Origin: CADEEN01 sp031379365
Lineage (GTDB): Bacteria > Pseudomonadota > Gammaproteobacteria > Burkholderiales > Burkholderiaceae_C
Length of the DNA stretch: 64,000 nt
Assembly (NCBI GenBank): GCA_031379365.1
Contig: JANNFB010000371.1
Coordinates: forward strand, 1 to 64,000
Reading direction: 5' to 3'
Shown: positions 8,639-17,219 of the stretch, piece by piece
Layout of the letters: every line of letters begins with the position of its first letter
How positions within the stretch are numbered: the first letter of the stretch is position 1
Program-made: the position numbers and the translations under genes
The notes under the pieces: model-generated
The model's input: only the letters and a program-made list of their open reading frames with translations
The model's database searches: none
Told to the model about the DNA's origin: nothing

Positions 8639-9109
8639 TCAGGCCACCGACTTGAGCGGCTCCCAGTCGGCAATCAGCTTGTGCAGCCCGGCGGCGTCGG
8701 GCGCGGCCTTCAAGCGCTCGCGCAGCGTGCGGTCGGAGAGCATCTCCGCGATCTCGGACAGGATGTCGAGGTGCCGCTGAGTGGCCGCTTCAGGCACAAG
8801 CAGGAAGATCAGCAAGGCCACCGGCTCATCGTCGGGGGCGTCGAAGGCGATCGGCTGCTGCACGCGAAGCACCGCGGCCAGTGGATTCTTCAGGCCCTTG
8901 ATACGTCCATGCGGAATCGCCACGCCATGGCCAAGGCCGGTGGAGCCCAGGCGCTCGCGCGCGAAAAGGTTGTCCGACACCGTTGCGCGGGCAATCGAGT
9001 GCTGGTTCTCGAACAGCACGCCGGCTTGCTCGAAGGCGCGTTTCTTGCTCGTGGCTTCAACGTCCACCATGACGTTGGCGACGGGCAGGATGGTGGCAAG
9101 TCGGTTCAT
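8639..9109 (-). CDS. ptsN: Nitrogen PTS enzyme IIA (EIIA-Ntr)
   Basis: Phosphoryl acceptor of the regulatory nitrogen PTS, which influences potassium and nitrogen responses. The 156-residue protein carries the phosphorylated histidine His67 in GVAIPHGRIKGL, and the typical C-terminal region HLDILSEIAEMLSD. The ATG at 9109 is chosen because it restores the family N-terminus and lies below a consensus -10 element. Confidence 0.94.
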   Translation of the reverse strand: MNRLATILPVANVMVDVEATSKKRAFEQAGVLFENQHSIARATVSDNLFARERLGSTGLGHGVAIPHGRIKGLKNPLAAVLRVQQPIAFDAPDDEPVALLIFLLVPEAATQRHLDILSEIAEMLSDRTLRERLKAAPDAAGLHKLIADWEPLKSVA

Positions 9110-9187
9110 CGTGAGCGGTCCTTCCGCATCGCACAACGCACGGGGTCGGTCCGGCGGCTGACTGCGGGAACTGTGACAGAGCGTTGA

Positions 9188-9193
9188 ATTATA
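9188..9193 (-). promoter_or_regulatory. Candidate -10 element for ptsN-hprK
   Basis: A perfect TATAAT on the minus strand sits 78 bases upstream of the ptsN ATG in a short AT-rich patch. The spaced upstream hexamer CTCACC is a poor -35 and falls inside an inverted repeat, so an activator or repressor may act here. Confidence 0.45.
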
Positions 9194-9200
9194 GGAAGCG

Positions 9201-9240
9201 ACCTCCGCAAGGTGAGGTTTGCGCCCAGAGTGGTGGGCGC
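9201..9240. repeat. Two dyads upstream of ptsN
   Basis: ACCTC (9201-9205) pairs with GAGGT (9214-9218), and GCGCCCA (9221-9227) pairs with TGGGCGC (9234-9240). They lie between hpf and the ptsN -10 element. They could be operator sites or a hairpin at the end of an hpf transcript. Confidence 0.35.
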
Positions 9241-9313
9241 CCTGTTGCGCATTTGCTGCGCCGCAGTGGTCGACTTGCCTCAAGGGCGTGAGCCAGCGGC
9301 CCAAAGGCCACCC

Positions 9314-9329
9314 GTGAGCGTACGCTCAC
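9314..9329 (-). terminator. Perfect palindrome after hpf
   Basis: GTGAGCGTACGCTCAC is a 16-base perfect palindrome seven bases past the hpf stop. As RNA it forms a short hairpin, but no U-run follows, so it is at most a weak terminator or an mRNA 3' end stabiliser. Confidence 0.35.
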
Positions 9330-9335
9330 TTCTAC

Positions 9336-9674
9336 TCAAGCGCCAGCAGAGGCTCGCTTTGGAGACTCGTGATGATGATCCTGCACGCGGTCCTTGTGGC
9401 GCATGACTTGGCGATCGAGCTTGTCCATCAGGGTGTCGATCGCGGCATACAGGTCCTCGCTCGAGTGCTCCACGTAGATGTCTCGACCCTTTACATGCAG
9501 GGTCACCTCGGCCTTTTGCCGTCGTTCCTTCTCCTTTTGCTTCTCGACAGTCAGCAGCACCGTGATGTCGACCACCTGGTCGAAGTGCCGGGTGACGCGG
9601 TCCAACTTGGTCAGCACGTACTCGCGCAGGGCCGGTGTCACTTCGAGGTGGTGTCCGCTGATCGTCAGGTTCAT
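9336..9674 (-). CDS. hpf: Ribosome hibernation promoting factor (short HPF)
   Basis: Binds the 30S subunit decoding region and helps silence ribosomes in stationary phase. The 112-residue protein starts MNLTISGHHLEVTPALREYV, the classic HPF N-terminus, and ends in a basic and histidine-rich tail. The ATG at 9674 is preceded by AAGGAGG five bases away, which decides it over the TTG three bases upstream. In many relatives rpoN lies just upstream, but it is absent here. Confidence 0.94.
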   Translation of the reverse strand: MNLTISGHHLEVTPALREYVLTKLDRVTRHFDQVVDITVLLTVEKQKEKERRQKAEVTLHVKGRDIYVEHSSEDLYAAIDTLMDKLDRQVMRHKDRVQDHHHESPKRASAGA

Positions 9675-10055
9675 CAAGTCCTCCTTGGGGAAGGGTGGTG
9701 GAAGTTGCAGTGGGGTGGGCGTACTGCGGCGGGGAACGGGACTGGGGGCGTTTCAGTGTGAACCGGAGCCTGCCTGGATGCAAGCGGCGCCGGGCGTTTT
9801 GCGGGCACTTTTCGGTGACGAAATGGTGATCAATGGCGACAACGGCACGCCCTGATACTGACACCAAAAACAGTTGGCGTGCAGTGCCATAATCGATTGT
9901 CTTGGGCCGGCACTGGCCGCCTGAGGCCCCCACGCGAAGCGGCCGTCCATTTGAGTCCCTCATGGCAAGTGCGGGGATTGCGCGTCTTGGTGAGGAGCGC
10001 TGCCGCCCACCACCCCTAGCCCCTGCTGTGCGTTCCCGCGCTGGAGCTGTGTTCG
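9675..10055. other. Divergent intergenic region hpf/corA
   Basis: About 380 bases without a supported gene between the divergent hpf and corA. A CATAAT hexamer at 9888-9893 could be a -10 for corA, but no matching -35 is seen at normal spacing. A TGGCAC on the minus strand nearby lacks the correctly spaced GC of a sigma-54 promoter. Confidence 0.4.
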
Positions 10056-11018
10056 ATGCTCAACGTCTTCACACTGGTCAATGGCCGGCTGGTTCAGGAA
10101 GAGATCGACAGCGCCGGTGCGCTGGCCGACGTCCGTCCGGTCTGGGTCGACCTGGAGTCGCCGACGGCCGAGGAGAAGGCCTGGGTCCAGGCTCGCTTTG
10201 ACATTGCCATCCCGGACGACATCGTCGGCGACGACCTCGAGGAGTCGGCGCGCTTTTACGAGGAGGACAACGGCGAGTTGCATATTCGCTCCGACTTCCT
10301 GATCGACGACGACGTCACGCCGCGCAACGTGCGCGCGGCCTTCATCCTGTACCAACAGGTGCTGTTCTCGGTGCATGCCGAAGACCTGCCGGTGTTTCGC
10401 TTGCTGCGACTGCGCGCTAGGCGCATTCCTGCGCTGATCGAAGATGCCAAGGACGTGCTGCTCAAGCTCTATGACGCCGACGCGGAGTACAGCGCCGATG
10501 CGCTCGAGGGCATCTACGACGCGCTCGAAGCCGTGGGTGCAGGCGTGCTCAAGCAAGATGTCGACGACAAGCAGGCCGGCGCCGCCTTGGCCGCGATCGC
10601 CAAGGAAGAAGACCTGAACGGCCGCATCCGCCGCAACGTGATGGACACGCGCCGTGCCGTCAGCTTCATGATGCGCAGCCGCATGCTCAATGCCGAGCAG
10701 TTCGAGGAGGCGCGCCAGATCTTGCGCGACATCGACTCGCTCGACAGCCACACCGCCTTTCTGTTCGACAAGATCAACTTCCTGTTGGATGCGACGGTCG
10801 GCTTCATCAACATCAACCAGAACAAGATCATCAAGATCTTCTCGGTGGCGAGCGTGGCCCTGCTGCCGCCAACCCTGATTGCCAGCTTGTACGGCATGAA
10901 CTTTCGCAACATGCCCGAGCTCGACTGGACCTTTGGCTACCCCTTTGCCATCGCCCTGATGGCGATCTCGGTGGCCGTGCCGCTGTTCTATTTCCGGCGC
11001 AAGGGCTGGCTTCGGTAA
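10056..11018 (+). CDS. corA: Magnesium/cobalt transport protein CorA
   Basis: Pentameric inner-membrane channel for Mg2+ with some Co2+ and Ni2+ transport. The 320-residue protein has a large acidic cytoplasmic domain and two C-terminal membrane helices, with the selectivity motif GMN at residues 280-282 in SLYGMNFRNMPELDW and a short basic C-terminus. Length and motif are typical. Confidence 0.96.
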   Translation: MLNVFTLVNGRLVQEEIDSAGALADVRPVWVDLESPTAEEKAWVQARFDIAIPDDIVGDDLEESARFYEEDNGELHIRSDFLIDDDVTPRNVRAAFILYQQVLFSVHAEDLPVFRLLRLRARRIPALIEDAKDVLLKLYDADAEYSADALEGIYDALEAVGAGVLKQDVDDKQAGAALAAIAKEEDLNGRIRRNVMDTRRAVSFMMRSRMLNAEQFEEARQILRDIDSLDSHTAFLFDKINFLLDATVGFININQNKIIKIFSVASVALLPPTLIASLYGMNFRNMPELDWTFGYPFAIALMAISVAVPLFYFRRKGWLR

Positions 11019-11026
11019 CGAAACGA

Positions 11027-11042
11027 ACGCCGGGAGCGGCGT
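11027..11042 (+). terminator. Hairpin after corA
   Basis: ACGCCG (11027-11032) and CGGCGT (11037-11042) form a six-pair stem with a GGAG loop just past the corA stop. No T-run follows, so intrinsic termination would be weak. Confidence 0.3.
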
Positions 11043-11077
11043 GCGGAAGCTCACACGCGTTTCGCGCAGGCCCTGCC

Positions 11078-11083
11078 TAGACT
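11078..11083 (+). promoter_or_regulatory. -10-like hexamer TAGACT
   Basis: Ends seven bases before the ATG at 11091 with no Shine-Dalgarno in between, so a transcript from it would start at or next to the start codon. Confidence 0.35.
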
Positions 11084-11090
11084 GGCGGCC

Positions 11091-11546
11091 ATGAACACCG
11101 AACGCACCTCACTCCTCGGCGCCCTCGCTCTGGCGGGCTGGCTCATTGCAACGCCCGCATTGGCGCAGTTCAAGACCACGCCACCGGTGGGGGGCGCCTT
11201 TCAGCGGCCGTCACCCGCCGAGACAGCGCTCGAGTACCGCAGCGACGGAGCGCGGCACCTCTACGCGGCCTACGGCAAGCAGATTCACAAGGGGAAGATG
11301 CCCCCGTTGTTGTACGGCGTGGCCATCATCGAAACCGAGATTGCAGCCGATGGTGCCGTGAAGAACGTGCGTGTCGTGCGCCAACCCGCCGCAGCCGAGG
11401 TCGGGCCGTGGGCGGTTGAGATGATCAAGAAAGCCAGCCCGTTCCCGCCCCCGGCGCGCATGGGCGAGGTCAAGTACACCGAGATCTGGCTCGTCGACAA
11501 GAGCGGGCGATTCCAGCTGGACACGCTGACCGAGGGCCAGCGCTAG
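11091..11546 (+). CDS. TonB C-terminal-domain periplasmic protein
   Basis: A 151-residue protein with a signal peptide (cleavage after about residue 25, TPALAQ) and one TonB C-terminal-like fold, seen in GVAIIETEIAADGAVKNVRV and the following AVEMIKKASPFPPP, where family members show a surface helix and a proline-rich turn. It lacks the N-terminal anchor and proline linker of a true TonB, so it is probably a soluble or weakly anchored periplasmic protein. Function is unknown. It stands between corA and the convergent NTF2-like gene. Confidence 0.75.
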   Translation: MNTERTSLLGALALAGWLIATPALAQFKTTPPVGGAFQRPSPAETALEYRSDGARHLYAAYGKQIHKGKMPPLLYGVAIIETEIAADGAVKNVRVVRQPAAAEVGPWAVEMIKKASPFPPPARMGEVKYTEIWLVDKSGRFQLDTLTEGQR

Positions 11547-11549
11547 AGC

Positions 11550-11996
11550 TCAGCTGTTCGCGCGGCGCTTGAGCCAGCGCATCAAGGTTCCGACCGCCGG
11601 CAGCTTTTCGTACAACTCCTCGGCCGCGTCCCAGTAGTCGCGGTGCACGGCGATGCGCCCGTCGGCTGCGAAGCGCAGATGGGTCGCGCCGCGCACGCGC
11701 TGCTCTTGCTGCGGCGAGAACCGCTTGAATCGGAACAGGAAGTCCCAGGTCAGGAAGCAGTCGCTGCCCTCGGCAACGATGTCGAGCACTGCAAATCGGG
11801 GCGCATCCAAAGTGCGGTACATGTGTTCGAAGACGGCCGTGATCGCGGGCACCCCTGTCACTTCATTGAACGGGTCCTTGAAACGGGCGTCGGCCGAATA
11901 GAGTTCACCGATGCGCGGCAGATCGGCCTGACTCAGCTGCTCGAAATACGTGACCGCCCGCTGCACCCGGGCATCGGTCGATCGTGGGCTCGTCAT
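11550..11996 (-). CDS. NTF2-like (SnoaL-type) protein
   Basis: A 148-residue protein with the NTF2-like cone fold pattern: VTYFEQLSQADLPRIGELYSADARFKDPFN at the N-terminus and a C-terminal beta sheet ending LRFAADGRIAVHRDYWD. Such proteins are small enzymes or ligand-binding proteins. It is the last gene of the eight-gene lipid-type operon and overlaps the SDR gene by four bases (ATGA). Homologous NTF2-SDR-FAD-DUF1365-CFA neighbourhoods are widespread in proteobacteria, but the role of this member is not established. Confidence 0.8.
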   Translation of the reverse strand: MTSPRSTDARVQRAVTYFEQLSQADLPRIGELYSADARFKDPFNEVTGVPAITAVFEHMYRTLDAPRFAVLDIVAEGSDCFLTWDFLFRFKRFSPQQEQRVRGATHLRFAADGRIAVHRDYWDAAEELYEKLPAVGTLMRWLKRRANS

Positions 11997-12778
11997 AGCC
12001 CCGTGGAGCGGCGGATGGCCGCGAAGTAGGCCCCATCCGCAAGGAATCGCATGGCCTTGAGCCAGAGCGTGAAGCGCTTGGGAAAGTGGATCTCGAAGCG
12101 CCCCGCTTCCCAGCCGGCGACGATCTCGCGAGCAGCCTCGGCGGGGGTCATCAAGGCCGGCATGGCGAACTTGTTGCCTGCCGTGAGCGGTGTCTCGACG
12201 AAGCCGGGGTTGATCACCGACACCCCGATGCCCTGTGGCTGAAGGTCCAGGTACATGGTCTCCGCGAGGTTGATCAGTGCGGCCTTGGTCGGGCCGTACG
12301 CGAGCGAGTTCGGCAGACCCCGGTAGCCCGCCACACTGGCGACCAGGCTGATGTGTGCCGGCTTGTTGGCAGCCGCCTGTCGCTGCAGCTGCGGGAGCAC
12401 GGCATCCAGCAGGTACAACGCGCCGACGACATTGACCTGCTGGTGCTTGAGCATCTCCTCCAGGTCGAAGGCCGTTGCGCGCTGGGCCTTGTAGTGGCCC
12501 GCGCAGTACATGACCAGATCGATGCGCCCATACCGCGCGATGATGCCTTTGACGGCTTCTTGTTGGGCCGACCGGTCGGTGACATCCAGGGGCACCGCAA
12601 AAGCCCGACTTCGACCCTGCGTGAATTGAGCTAACTTTGCCGCGTCGCGTGCAGACACGATCACGGTGGCGCCCGCGTCATGCAGTCGTTCGGCGGTGGC
12701 GCGACCAATGCCGGTGGAGGCGCCCACCAGCCAGACCACTTGGTCAGCCCAGCGGGCAATGCGTGGATTCAAAGACAT
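11993..12778 (-). CDS. Short-chain dehydrogenase/reductase
   Basis: NAD(P)-dependent oxidoreductase of the classical SDR family, 261 residues. The cofactor motif GASTGIG is near residues 19-25, the catalytic serine region LVASVAG and the YGPTK motif (YxxxK) follow in order. The likely substrate is a lipid or lipid-derived carbonyl, an inference from the operon with a CFA-type methyltransferase and an FAD desaturase-like protein. It starts 11 bases after the DUF3833 gene and overlaps the NTF2-like gene. Confidence 0.9.
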   Translation of the reverse strand: MSLNPRIARWADQVVWLVGASTGIGRATAERLHDAGATVIVSARDAAKLAQFTQGRSRAFAVPLDVTDRSAQQEAVKGIIARYGRIDLVMYCAGHYKAQRATAFDLEEMLKHQQVNVVGALYLLDAVLPQLQRQAAANKPAHISLVASVAGYRGLPNSLAYGPTKAALINLAETMYLDLQPQGIGVSVINPGFVETPLTAGNKFAMPALMTPAEAAREIVAGWEAGRFEIHFPKRFTLWLKAMRFLADGAYFAAIRRSTGL

Positions 12779-12789
12779 CAGCCGTCCGC

Positions 12790-13341
12790 TCAGGGTTTGG
12801 TGAAGGCGAGAGTGACCTCGCCCAAGGTGATGCCGAACTTGCTCATCACTGCTTTGTTGAGCATCACACGCTCGTCCATCTGGTACATCCAGTCGTCGAA
12901 CTGCACTTCCCAGACGCGGCCGTCAACTGGCAATGCCAGCGTGTAGCGCCAGTTCAGCGCATTACCCGCGGCCTGTCCGACGGCTTCGCCGACCACGTCA
13001 TCGGCGCGGCCGCTGTAGCGCCCGTTGCCCAGGTCGGTGAGGCGCCATACACGCCGCTCCTTCTTGCCGTCGCTGTAGGTGAAGTCTTCGTCCAGGATGC
13101 CCTGGTTGCCGTTCCAGGTTCCCGTCATCTTGACGCTGAAGCGGCGCAGCACCTTGCCCGAGCGGTCCGTGAAGATGCCGTGGGCTGTGAGCGGGCCATT
13201 GAAGTACTTGCGCAGCTCCAGCTGCGGTGTCTCGCGGGCGTAGTCGGCGGGTGTCGGGGCGCTGGCGCAGCCCGCCAGAAAGATGGCCGCCGCGCTCACG
13301 ATGAGGGCCACGCGGCGGGCCAGGGGGGCACGTGTAGTCAT
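12790..13341 (-). CDS. DUF3833 lipoprotein
   Basis: A 183-residue exported lipoprotein: basic N-terminus, hydrophobic segment and lipobox LAGC, then the DUF3833 body with FNGPLTAHGIFTDRSGKV and FDDWMYQMDERVMLNK. DUF3833 proteins are regularly encoded beside CFA-synthase-like and DUF1365 genes; no activity has been assigned that I know of. The ATG at 13341 has a GGAGA six bases upstream and overlaps the MFS stop by four bases, so start and coupling agree. Confidence 0.88.
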   Translation of the reverse strand: MTTRAPLARRVALIVSAAAIFLAGCASAPTPADYARETPQLELRKYFNGPLTAHGIFTDRSGKVLRRFSVKMTGTWNGNQGILDEDFTYSDGKKERRVWRLTDLGNGRYSGRADDVVGEAVGQAAGNALNWRYTLALPVDGRVWEVQFDDWMYQMDERVMLNKAVMSKFGITLGEVTLAFTKP

Positions 13342-14624
13342 GTCGATTCTCCAAGAGGGTTGCGCATCCAGGCGCCGTATAGCAAGGCTGCTGCCAGCAG
13401 CTTGAGTGCGCACGGCAACAACCCATAAGCGAGCGCCAGGGCCTGCAGCGCGCCCGCGTCGCGCGCGCCGGGCGTGTAGCCGAACGCGCTGAGCAGCGGC
13501 AGCGCCAGGCCGGCTGCCAGCGCCAAGTTGAGTTTGGTGGCGAAGTTCCACCAGCCGAAGTAGGCGCCCTCTGCGTGTCCGCTGTGTCCGCTGCGCTGGA
13601 TCACGCCGGCCAGCAAGGCGCCCGGCAAGGCCAGGTCGGCGCCCAGCGCCAGGCCGCTGGCCACGCAGATCACTGCGAACCCGACCAGATCGCCCTGGCC
13701 GAGTGACGAGGCCCCGATGAATGCGGTGATCGCGAGCAACATCCCAGCCAGCCAGGAGCGCGACAGACCGAAGCGTGCCACCGCACGCACCCACAGCGGC
13801 ATCGAGAGCGCGCCGGCCGCGAAATAGCTGAACAGGAACAGGGGTTCGTAGTTCGGCAACTGCAGCCGGTCTCGAATGAAGAACAGGACCAGGGTGGCCG
13901 GCACGGCGCTGGCAACGCCGTTGACCATGAAGATCAGCAGCAAGCGGCGGAAGCCCCGGTTGGCCAGTGGCAGGCGCATGGACGTTGCCGGCCCGTTGTG
14001 CGGACTGGCCACACTCCGCGGCGCAATGGTCAGCAGGCTGACCCCGGCTGCCAACATCACCGCAAACACGGCACTGGTTGCGCCCAGGCCCGCCAGTGAC
14101 GGCAACACGCTGGCGACCAGGACACCGGCCAGTGCCAGACCCTCGCGCCAGGCAACGATGCGGGCGCGCTGGGTGGCGTCGCCGCCCAGCCGCGCACCCC
14201 AGGCCTGGTGCAAAACTGACAGCACGCTGTAGGACAGGTAGGTGACCGTGAGGAAGGCGCCACACCACGCCAGCAGTGCCGTCGGTTCCCGCACGGGTGG
14301 AAAGAAAAGCGAGTGGAAACCCGCAGCCAGTACAAGCGCGGCGCCCATCGCGACGATCAACACGCGACGCGTGGAGTGCGCGAACCAGGCATCAGCCCAA
14401 CGGCCGATCCACGGGTCGGCAAAGGCATCGAGCAGCCGTGTTGCAAGCAGCAGGGCGCCAAGCACGGCCAACGGCACACCGAACACCGTGGCGTAGTGGT
14501 TGGGCAGGATCACATAGAGCGGCAGCGCAACGAAGGCCAGTGGCAGGCCCAGCGCCCCATAGGTCGTCCCGTTGCGAACACTGATGGCTGTGCCGGAGGC
14601 CGCGACCCCCGCCGCGCCGGTCAC
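13338..14624 (-). CDS. MFS transporter (GPH/MelB-like)
   Basis: A 428-residue inner-membrane transporter with about twelve hydrophobic segments. RLLDAFADPWIGRWAD near residues 63-78 resembles the loop 2-3 motif of the glycoside-pentoside-hexuronide (MelB-type) transporters. The substrate is unknown; the operon suggests a lipid or lipid precursor rather than a sugar, but that is inference. It begins with GTG at 14624, overlapping the upstream gene stop (GTGA), and overlaps DUF3833 downstream. Confidence 0.87.
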   Translation of the reverse strand: MTGAAGVAASGTAISVRNGTTYGALGLPLAFVALPLYVILPNHYATVFGVPLAVLGALLLATRLLDAFADPWIGRWADAWFAHSTRRVLIVAMGAALVLAAGFHSLFFPPVREPTALLAWCGAFLTVTYLSYSVLSVLHQAWGARLGGDATQRARIVAWREGLALAGVLVASVLPSLAGLGATSAVFAVMLAAGVSLLTIAPRSVASPHNGPATSMRLPLANRGFRRLLLIFMVNGVASAVPATLVLFFIRDRLQLPNYEPLFLFSYFAAGALSMPLWVRAVARFGLSRSWLAGMLLAITAFIGASSLGQGDLVGFAVICVASGLALGADLALPGALLAGVIQRSGHSGHAEGAYFGWWNFATKLNLALAAGLALPLLSAFGYTPGARDAGALQALALAYGLLPCALKLLAAALLYGAWMRNPLGEST

Positions 14625-15217
14625 GGCGAGAGCCCGAGCAAAGCGCTGCGCAGTTGGGGTTCTGACGTGCGGGGGGAGAGCCAGATGCCGGCGAACAGAC
14701 GTGCGAAGGTCGCATCGCGCACTTCGCCACTCAGCCGGCCGTTGAGGTGGAAGCGCGCACCTTCCCCGGGGCGGTGCACGAACGTGATCCGGTCGCCCGC
14801 CTGGACGTCGGGAAAGAGTTGCTTCATCTGCGCCAACCAGCGCTCGCCGTCGACGGCATCGAAATCGGCGACCCGCCGCATTTCGGTCAGGGACCTGTCG
14901 GCGATCAAAGGCCCCTTGAGCGAGCGTGCGTACTCGATCTCGATGGCGGCACTGCTGCGCAGGGCGTCGTCGCTGCGCAGCAGCACGGGCGCCCAGAGCC
15001 GGATGTCGTAGACGTGCAGCCCGAAGAAGCGCAGCCGCCCCTGGCCCTGCAGGCGCGCGCCCGGCAAGTCAGTCTGGACTTCGCCCGGGGCGGCAGTGCC
15101 AGTCGGCGTGGCAGTCTGGCCCGTGGCGGGCCACGCCACCAAAGCGGTAGTCAAGGCCACCAGCGCACGCCGGCGAGAGGCCCGGTCAGGGCTTGCGCAG
15201 CGTGAACTGGATGACAT
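14621..15217 (-). CDS. Chalcone-isomerase-like periplasmic protein
   Basis: A 198-residue product with an N-terminal export signal (RRRALVALTTALVAWPATG) and a chalcone-isomerase-like fold: LQGQGRLRFFGLHVYDIRLWAP, IEYARSLKG and FHLNGRLSGEV. Bacterial members are thought to bind fatty acids or similar ligands; no isomerase activity should be assumed. The ATG at 15217 lies inside the end of the upstream methyltransferase gene (32-base overlap) and no closer ATG exists; a GTG near 15161 would cut into the signal. Confidence 0.8.
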   Translation of the reverse strand: MSSSSRCASPDRASRRRALVALTTALVAWPATGQTATPTGTAAPGEVQTDLPGARLQGQGRLRFFGLHVYDIRLWAPVLLRSDDALRSSAAIEIEYARSLKGPLIADRSLTEMRRVADFDAVDGERWLAQMKQLFPDVQAGDRITFVHRPGEGARFHLNGRLSGEVRDATFARLFAGIWLSPRTSEPQLRSALLGLSP

Positions 15218-16424
15218 CGGTGTTGCCGCCGTCGAAGGCCGCCTCGCAATAGGCCAGATAGAACTCCCAGATGCGCATGAATCGCGTGTCGAAGCCGATG
15301 CGCCTGACCTGGGCCTCTTCGGCCAGGAATCGCTCCCGCCAAAGGCGCAATGTCTCAGCATAGTCTTTGCCAAAAGCCAGTTCGTTGATCACCTCCAGCC
15401 CCGCGGCCTGCGCGTGCTGGCGGAACTGGCTCGGGCTGGGCAGGAGACCGCCGGGAAACACGTACTGCTGAATGAAGTCCGTGCCGCCGACATAGCGCTC
15501 GAAGAGATCGTCGCGAATCGTGATGGTCTGGATGCAGGCGCGACCACCCGGCTTGAGCTTTTCGTGCAGCGTGGTGAAAAACCCGGGCCAATACTCGCGG
15601 CCGACGGCTTCGAACATTTCGATCGAGGCGATGCCGTCGAAGGGGGCGTCCTCGATGTCGCGATAGTCCTGCAGCCGCAGGTCGACGCGGCTGGCAAGGC
15701 CGGCTTTCGCGACGCGCTCGCGGGCGAAATCGAGTTGCTCTGTCGACAGAGTCACCCCGGTGACTTCCGAGGCGAACTCCAGCGCCGCTTTCTCAGCCAA
15801 TGCGCCCCAGCCGCAGCCGATCTCGAGCAGGCGCTCGCCCGGTTTCAGCGCGCACTCCACCAGCGCGCGCCGGACTTTGGCGTGCTGGGCGTCCACCAGT
15901 GAGCGGCGATGGTCCCCCTCGAACCATGCGCTGGAGTAGTTCATCGTCGGGTCGAGCCAGAGCCGATAGAACGGGTTGCCCAGGTCGTAGTGGGCATGGA
16001 TGTTCTTGCGGCTGCCACGCCGTGAGTTGCGGTTCAGCAGGTGTTTGGCGCGGTACAGCAGCCGACCCCACCAATGACCGTAGATCACGCTCTCCACCGC
16101 GTCGCGATTGGCCACGAACAGCTTCATCAGCGCGGCCAGGTCGGGCGTCGTCCAGTCGCCAGCGATGTAGCCTTCGGCAAAGCCAATGTCGCCTGCCTTA
16201 AGGGCTGCGGCACACACATTCCAGTTCAACAGACGTATCGCGGCATGCGGCCCGGCGGCGTGAGCGTCGCCAAAGCGGGCTTGTGAGCCGTCGGGCAGTT
16301 GCAGGTCGAGGCGGCCGTGGCGCAGGCTCGACAGCAAGCGCAGCACTGCGCTTGCGGCGGCCGGCGCAGAACGGGGAAGGCGCAGTGGGGGATTGGAGGA
16401 CAGGCTGGACACGGGTGAAGTCAT
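15186..16424 (-). CDS. Cyclopropane-fatty-acid-synthase-like methyltransferase
   Basis: SAM-dependent methyltransferase acting on unsaturated acyl chains of phospholipids at the membrane. The 412-residue protein has an N-terminal SCP2-like region, NIHAHYDLGNPFYRLWLDPT (141-160), MNYSSAWF (161-168) and the SAM motif LLEIGCGWGALA (199-210). Beside an FAD amine-oxidase-like protein and DUF1365 it more likely belongs to the branch making modified (methylated or furan-type) fatty acids under photo-oxidative stress than to housekeeping Cfa. That assignment is inference. Confidence 0.92.
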   Translation of the reverse strand: MTSPVSSLSSNPPLRLPRSAPAAASAVLRLLSSLRHGRLDLQLPDGSQARFGDAHAAGPHAAIRLLNWNVCAAALKAGDIGFAEGYIAGDWTTPDLAALMKLFVANRDAVESVIYGHWWGRLLYRAKHLLNRNSRRGSRKNIHAHYDLGNPFYRLWLDPTMNYSSAWFEGDHRRSLVDAQHAKVRRALVECALKPGERLLEIGCGWGALAEKAALEFASEVTGVTLSTEQLDFARERVAKAGLASRVDLRLQDYRDIEDAPFDGIASIEMFEAVGREYWPGFFTTLHEKLKPGGRACIQTITIRDDLFERYVGGTDFIQQYVFPGGLLPSPSQFRQHAQAAGLEVINELAFGKDYAETLRLWRERFLAEEAQVRRIGFDTRFMRIWEFYLAYCEAAFDGGNTDVIQFTLRKP

Positions 16425-16457
16425 CGGAGGGCTGGAGTGGAGGGACGCGGCCTGGTT

Positions 16458-17219
16458 TCAGCGCGTGACGAACTGATTCGGTGCCGCAGGCTTGCGCACG
16501 AACGGCACTCGTTTGAGCCACAGCTGCAATGCCTGCCAGTGGATGCGCAGGATGACGCCCAGCGTCATCAGTGGTTGACCGAAGAAGGCTGCGCGTTGTC
16601 GCTCTGGCGTGGCGGCCGCGAAGGTGCCGCTGACGCTGGTCAGCAGCAGCGGTCCGTCGCTGTCGTGATGCTCGATGCGGGCGACGATGCGGTCTTCGCT
16701 GCGCGCAAAGCGGAAGCGATACTCACCCACGATGTGGCAGAACGGCGAAACGTGGAACACCTTCTGCGCTGTTTGCTCGCAGCCCCAGGCCAGCGCAGGG
16801 CCGGCCAACAGGTAGCAGTGGCGTTCGCCGAAGGTATTGTTCACCTCCGTCAAGATCGCGGCCAGGCTGCCGTCAGCGCGATGGCAGTACCAAAAGCTGA
16901 CCGGTTTGAAGGCATAACCGAGCACGCGCGGGTAGGTCTGCAGCCAGACTTCACCATCGGCATCGAGCACGCCCTCGCGCAACAATTGTTCGTCGAGCCA
17001 TGCCAGGCAGTCGCCACGGCCGTCGCCATGGTCGACGTCGTGAAACGCCAGCAAACCAAAACGATTTCGCGCCAGCCCCGGTGCCGGCAGATCGCGCAGC
17101 GAGCGCAAGGGCAGCAGAAGAAAATAGGTCGGGTAGTCGAAGCTGTGCTGGGTCGGCCGCAAGCGCAAGTGACGCACCGATCCGATCGCAAGCTGCGCCG
17201 TGGAACTCGCCAGCGTCAT
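16458..17219 (-). CDS. DUF1365 protein
   Basis: A 253-residue protein with DUF1365 hallmarks: VRHLRLRPTQHSFDYPTYF near the N-terminus, PRVLGYAFKPVSFWYCH in the middle, and HVSPFCHIVGEYRFRF later. The family almost always sits beside CFA-synthase-like and FAD amine-oxidase-like genes and probably takes part in acyl-chain modification, but its reaction is not established. It overlaps the upstream FAD gene by four bases (ATGA) and is followed by the methyltransferase after 33 bases. Confidence 0.9.
   Translation of the reverse strand: MTLASSTAQLAIGSVRHLRLRPTQHSFDYPTYFLLLPLRSLRDLPAPGLARNRFGLLAFHDVDHGDGRGDCLAWLDEQLLREGVLDADGEVWLQTYPRVLGYAFKPVSFWYCHRADGSLAAILTEVNNTFGERHCYLLAGPALAWGCEQTAQKVFHVSPFCHIVGEYRFRFARSEDRIVARIEHHDSDGPLLLTSVSGTFAAATPERQRAAFFGQPLMTLGVILRIHWQALQLWLKRVPFVRKPAAPNQFVTR

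Noticed and set aside
9880..9900. Possible sigma-54 promoter (TGGCAC on the minus strand) upstream of hpf
   Set aside because: The GC of the -12 element is not at the required distance.
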